DNA of 64,000 bases from Sphingobacterium corticibacterium (GTDB lineage Bacteria; Bacteroidota; Bacteroidia; Sphingobacteriales; Sphingobacteriaceae), in contig NZ_SGIT01000001.1 in the NCBI RefSeq assembly GCF_004208525.1, positions 1,178,001 through 1,242,000 of the forward strand, given 5' to 3'. Below, piece after piece: positions 61,446-64,000 of the stretch (its first letter is position 1; each line of letters starts with the position of its first letter). Made by a program: the position numbers and the translations under genes. The notes beneath the pieces are model-generated. The model had not been told where the DNA came from. It saw only the letters and a program-made list of their open reading frames with translations, and did not search any database.

Positions 61446-62987
61446 ATGTCATATCATGCGATAGAAAATTTAGTGGAAGATGCTGTTCATTTAATTGAAC
61501 AGTCAAATCTTCCTGTAAAAGAGCAGCGTAACATTGTTTATAACCTCTATCAATTTCAAAACAGATTCGATACCAACTACACTGTATTACGTTGTTCTCC
61601 TTTTTTGGAGCGTATCAGCTTCCTTCAGAAACTTCCACTCGATCAACATCCCGATTTTAAGAAAGACCCCAACTATTTCCATAATTTAGACGCATCCGGC
61701 TGGATCTACGCGGAGGTCGGTTTAGCTGATGACCATGCTGTGGTTTACCATGAAGATGGATTTATCTTTCCTGAATACGGTTCTCGAACCTGGAAGCGGT
61801 TGGTAGAGGATGGTCAATGGAAAGAAGCCACGGAAGAACCACAGCCCCTCCCTATCTTCATTCTCATTGCGAACATGATAGCACTTGCCGAGAAGCATGG
61901 CCATACGCTCTTGATGCATAATTTTTATCTCGCGTTTTTAAATGCATACTTAGAATTCGATATTGGTACCGCAGATGGCATGCCCGAAAGATTTGAGGAT
62001 TGGGTCTATAACACCGAGCTCTTAAAGCTTCGGGAACTTTTCGTTCAACATTCCTTACTTAAAATCAAGAAAAAAGAAACGGAATTTGAAATTCCAACAT
62101 TATCATCCGAATTAAGTTACGATATTGAACCGGATAAACAAGCGAAAATTGAATTCCTCATGGATTCCAAAAAGACCGTGGAGAAAATCCATAGTGTTTA
62201 CCTGAAAGCGGAAAAAGCATTGAAGGAATTGCCGCAAAAGATCAAAGCCATCGAGGATTCAGCGCGACAGGAGATGGAAAATAAAGGATGGATATTTGTA
62301 TCAGCATACGAGGAGAAAAGACTAGAAACATACAAATTATTATGGTATCGAGATATCCCGTCGGGATCTACTACCCATAGAATATTTACCGAAATCATCT
62401 TAGAAATCAAATTAAGCTCGGTTGTAGCCAAACAATACGTTCAACACGGTTTATTGTTGAAATGGCAAGAAAAACCGATAAGCGAAGATGTCTCCGATGC
62501 TCATTTTGAAGTTAATCCATTTGAATTTATTGACGATAAAAATCTAGAAAAGAAACTTAATTTTTTAGGCCTTTGGGTACTTCCATTCAAATCGAAACAG
62601 GATATCTTATTGAAATCCTTTGCTTTATTTCTCCATTATTTAGTTCCCCTGGATACCATCTATTTACATAAAATAGACGCCGCATTTCCCGAACCGTTCT
62701 TTTCCAAGCCTTATCTATCTTACATTAGCATCTTTGAATCAGACAAACCTATATCCGAATTTCTCTTAATTGCCAATCTTTATTCCATATCCTTATTATT
62801 TATTTACAAGCTTGTACAAGAGGGTAAGATAAGGGAAGCTCTTGAAATAAATGATATCCAAGAAGCAAGATTAACGGATCGCTTCCGGGAAGGTATTGTA
62901 TGGTATAAAGAAAGCTATGCTCCTTATATCAGAGCGGTTAAAGCCGGACAAATGCCAGCTTTGCCGAAGCTCTTTAAAAGAAAATAA
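61446..62987 (+). CDS. Orphan 513-residue protein of unknown function
   Basis: A soluble protein with no signal peptide, no membrane helix and no motif I recognise. It is rich in aromatic and charged residues; residues about 235-280 (PDKQAKIEFLMDSKKTVEKIHSVYLKAEKALKELPQKIKAIE) are likely a long helix or coiled coil that splits the protein into two globular halves. The ATG follows a -7-like box by 33 bp. It is monocistronic, with slightly higher AT content than the SusCD locus next to it. The function cannot be inferred. Confidence 0.75.
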   Translation: MSYHAIENLVEDAVHLIEQSNLPVKEQRNIVYNLYQFQNRFDTNYTVLRCSPFLERISFLQKLPLDQHPDFKKDPNYFHNLDASGWIYAEVGLADDHAVVYHEDGFIFPEYGSRTWKRLVEDGQWKEATEEPQPLPIFILIANMIALAEKHGHTLLMHNFYLAFLNAYLEFDIGTADGMPERFEDWVYNTELLKLRELFVQHSLLKIKKKETEFEIPTLSSELSYDIEPDKQAKIEFLMDSKKTVEKIHSVYLKAEKALKELPQKIKAIEDSARQEMENKGWIFVSAYEEKRLETYKLLWYRDIPSGSTTHRIFTEIILEIKLSSVVAKQYVQHGLLLKWQEKPISEDVSDAHFEVNPFEFIDDKNLEKKLNFLGLWVLPFKSKQDILLKSFALFLHYLVPLDTIYLHKIDAAFPEPFFSKPYLSYISIFESDKPISEFLLIANLYSISLLFIYKLVQEGKIREALEINDIQEARLTDRFREGIVWYKESYAPYIRAVKAGQMPALPKLFKRK

Positions 62988-63282
62988 TAGTACGAAGATA
63001 ATTACAGAAAGAAAAAGGAATACACGATTCTGTATGGTGATTTTGAGATTTACAAACAAAACCCAGCGCGAAATGTCGGCATGATGAGTGACATCTTGTA
63101 TGATAAATACTGATAAAAATTATAGGCTTACGTACGCGTATTTGCACCCACAACAAAACCACACCGACCTAGGCAGAAATTAAACATTTGACCATAAATA
63201 GACAATATCGGACATCCAAATAAGTAAATTTGGGAATAAGTCCAGCAATACAATATTGTCGTCTGGTTTTAAATATTAAGGT
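62988..63282. other. Intergenic region before the SDR gene
   Basis: About 295 bp without a credible gene. A TAnnTTTG-type box (TAAATTTG, 63225-63232) lies 51 bp before the SDR ATG and is the best promoter candidate; nothing else stands out. Confidence 0.35.
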
Positions 63283-64000
63283 ATGAATAATAAAGTGATA
63301 ATTGTTACTGGAGCAGCTATGGGTCTTGGTCTTGCAGCTGCCCAAGAGTTTGCCGCTCGAGGTGCTAAACTGGTGTTAGTTGATTACAACAAAGAAGCCC
63401 TTGAAAAAGCTACCGATGAAATTCGTAAAGATTTTCCTGCTGTAGAAATTGCTACTTACGTTGCCGATGTTTCTAACGAGGAGGATGTAAAAGGTTACGT
63501 TGCACTTACCGAATCTAAATTTGGCAGGATTGACGGACTTTACAATAATGCCGGCATCGAAGGCCGCCAAGCTCCCCTCGCCGAATATGATCTCGATGTA
63601 TTTAAGAAAGTGGTGGATATTAATTTAATGGGAGTTTATTACGGTATGCGCTATGTTATCCCCGTCATGCAAAAACAAAAATACGGTCGAATTGTAAATG
63701 TAGCGTCTGTAGGCGGTATCCGCGGTGTCGTCAACCAGACACCATACGTAGCGACTAAGCACGCTGTATCCGGTATGACTAAAAATGCCGCCATCGAGTA
63801 CGGTAAAGATGGTATACTGACCAATGCCATCGCACCAGGAGCGATATTAACACCTATGGTAGCTGAAGCTTTCAAGCAGGTAAATCCCGCTAACCCTGCT
63901 GATGCAGAGCGCGAATATGCGCAACGAAATCCTACGCGTGCATTAGGACAACCGGAGCATGTAGCGAAGCTTGTCGCCTTCCTTATCGGGGAAGAAAATG
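63283..64000 (+). CDS. SDR-family oxidoreductase (partial, cut by window end)
   Basis: The first 239 codons of a short-chain dehydrogenase/reductase, running off the right edge. The ATG at 63283 gives MNNKVIIVTGAAMGLG, with the cofactor-binding TGxxxGxG motif at residues 9-16. NNAG (about 89-92), the catalytic Ser in NVASVGG, and Tyr-x3-Lys in PYVATKHAV complete the classical SDR active site. Asp38 after the second strand (LVLVDYNK) suggests NAD rather than NADP. Such proteins are usually about 250 residues, so only the last few codons are missing. Substrate unknown. Confidence 0.93.
   Translation, partial: MNNKVIIVTGAAMGLGLAAAQEFAARGAKLVLVDYNKEALEKATDEIRKDFPAVEIATYVADVSNEEDVKGYVALTESKFGRIDGLYNNAGIEGRQAPLAEYDLDVFKKVVDINLMGVYYGMRYVIPVMQKQKYGRIVNVASVGGIRGVVNQTPYVATKHAVSGMTKNAAIEYGKDGILTNAIAPGAILTPMVAEAFKQVNPANPADAEREYAQRNPTRALGQPEHVAKLVAFLIGEEN

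Overview
The window reads as a chromosome segment of a Bacteroidota bacterium, most likely a Sphingobacteriaceae relative. This is inferred from three SusC/SusD pairs, FecR/ECF sigma pairs, a CzcA-TolC fusion, DUF4143 ATPases, DUF1735 and DUF4260 proteins, TAnnTTTG-like -7 boxes and the near absence of Shine-Dalgarno sequences. I saw no rRNA, tRNA, CRISPR array, transposase or phage gene. The right edge cuts an SDR dehydrogenase.

Region 1 (1-14.4 kb) is a sulfated-glycan utilisation locus. Two GH3 glycosidases run rightward and meet a leftward block of ECF sigma, FecR anti-sigma, SusC with STN domain, SusD and formylglycine sulfatase. Region 2 (14.7-18.9 kb) is a tight three-gene operon: a cysteine-synthase-like PLP enzyme, an FAD/NAD(P)-binding protein and a Y4yA-type decarboxylase-fold PLP enzyme. 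It looks like a small-molecule pathway of unknown product. Region 3 (18.9-25.9 kb) holds a beta-propeller lipoprotein and a heavy-metal RND efflux operon: a small His/Asp-rich protein, CzcA fused to TolC, and the adaptor. Region 4 (25.9-33.5 kb) has gene relics, a small lipoprotein divergent from a TPR histidine kinase and its NarL-type regulator, a bestrophin, a cation/proton antiporter and a coiled-coil lipoprotein.

Region 5 (33.5-43.3 kb) is a SusCD plus zinc metalloprotease locus. Its LytS-type kinase and LytTR-type regulator lie at opposite ends. A pair of direct repeats 21 bp apart sits upstream of the protease, where a LytTR regulator would be expected to bind.

Region 6 (43.3-50.8 kb) is a mosaic of duplicated and broken genes: two intact DUF4143 AAA ATPases, at least two internally deleted ATPase relics (one at 26.2 kb), two copies of an MtfA-like M90 peptidase sharing 775 bp with about five differences, a third mtfA scrap, an intact DUF4260 gene and its internally deleted relic, and an AraC fragment. 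The promoters of the ATPase genes, including one relic, carry 12-15 bp motifs repeated every 23 bp, and the last unit overlaps the -7 box. I consider this the most interesting undescribed signal in the window.

Region 7 (50.8-61.2 kb) is a second FecR/SusCD locus. It carries a DUF1735/discoidin lipoprotein, an EEP-family phosphodiesterase and a Tat-type metallophosphoesterase, and its ECF sigma gene is at the far end on the other strand. Its likely target is a phosphate ester. Region 8 (61.4-64 kb) has a 513-residue orphan protein and the partial SDR gene.
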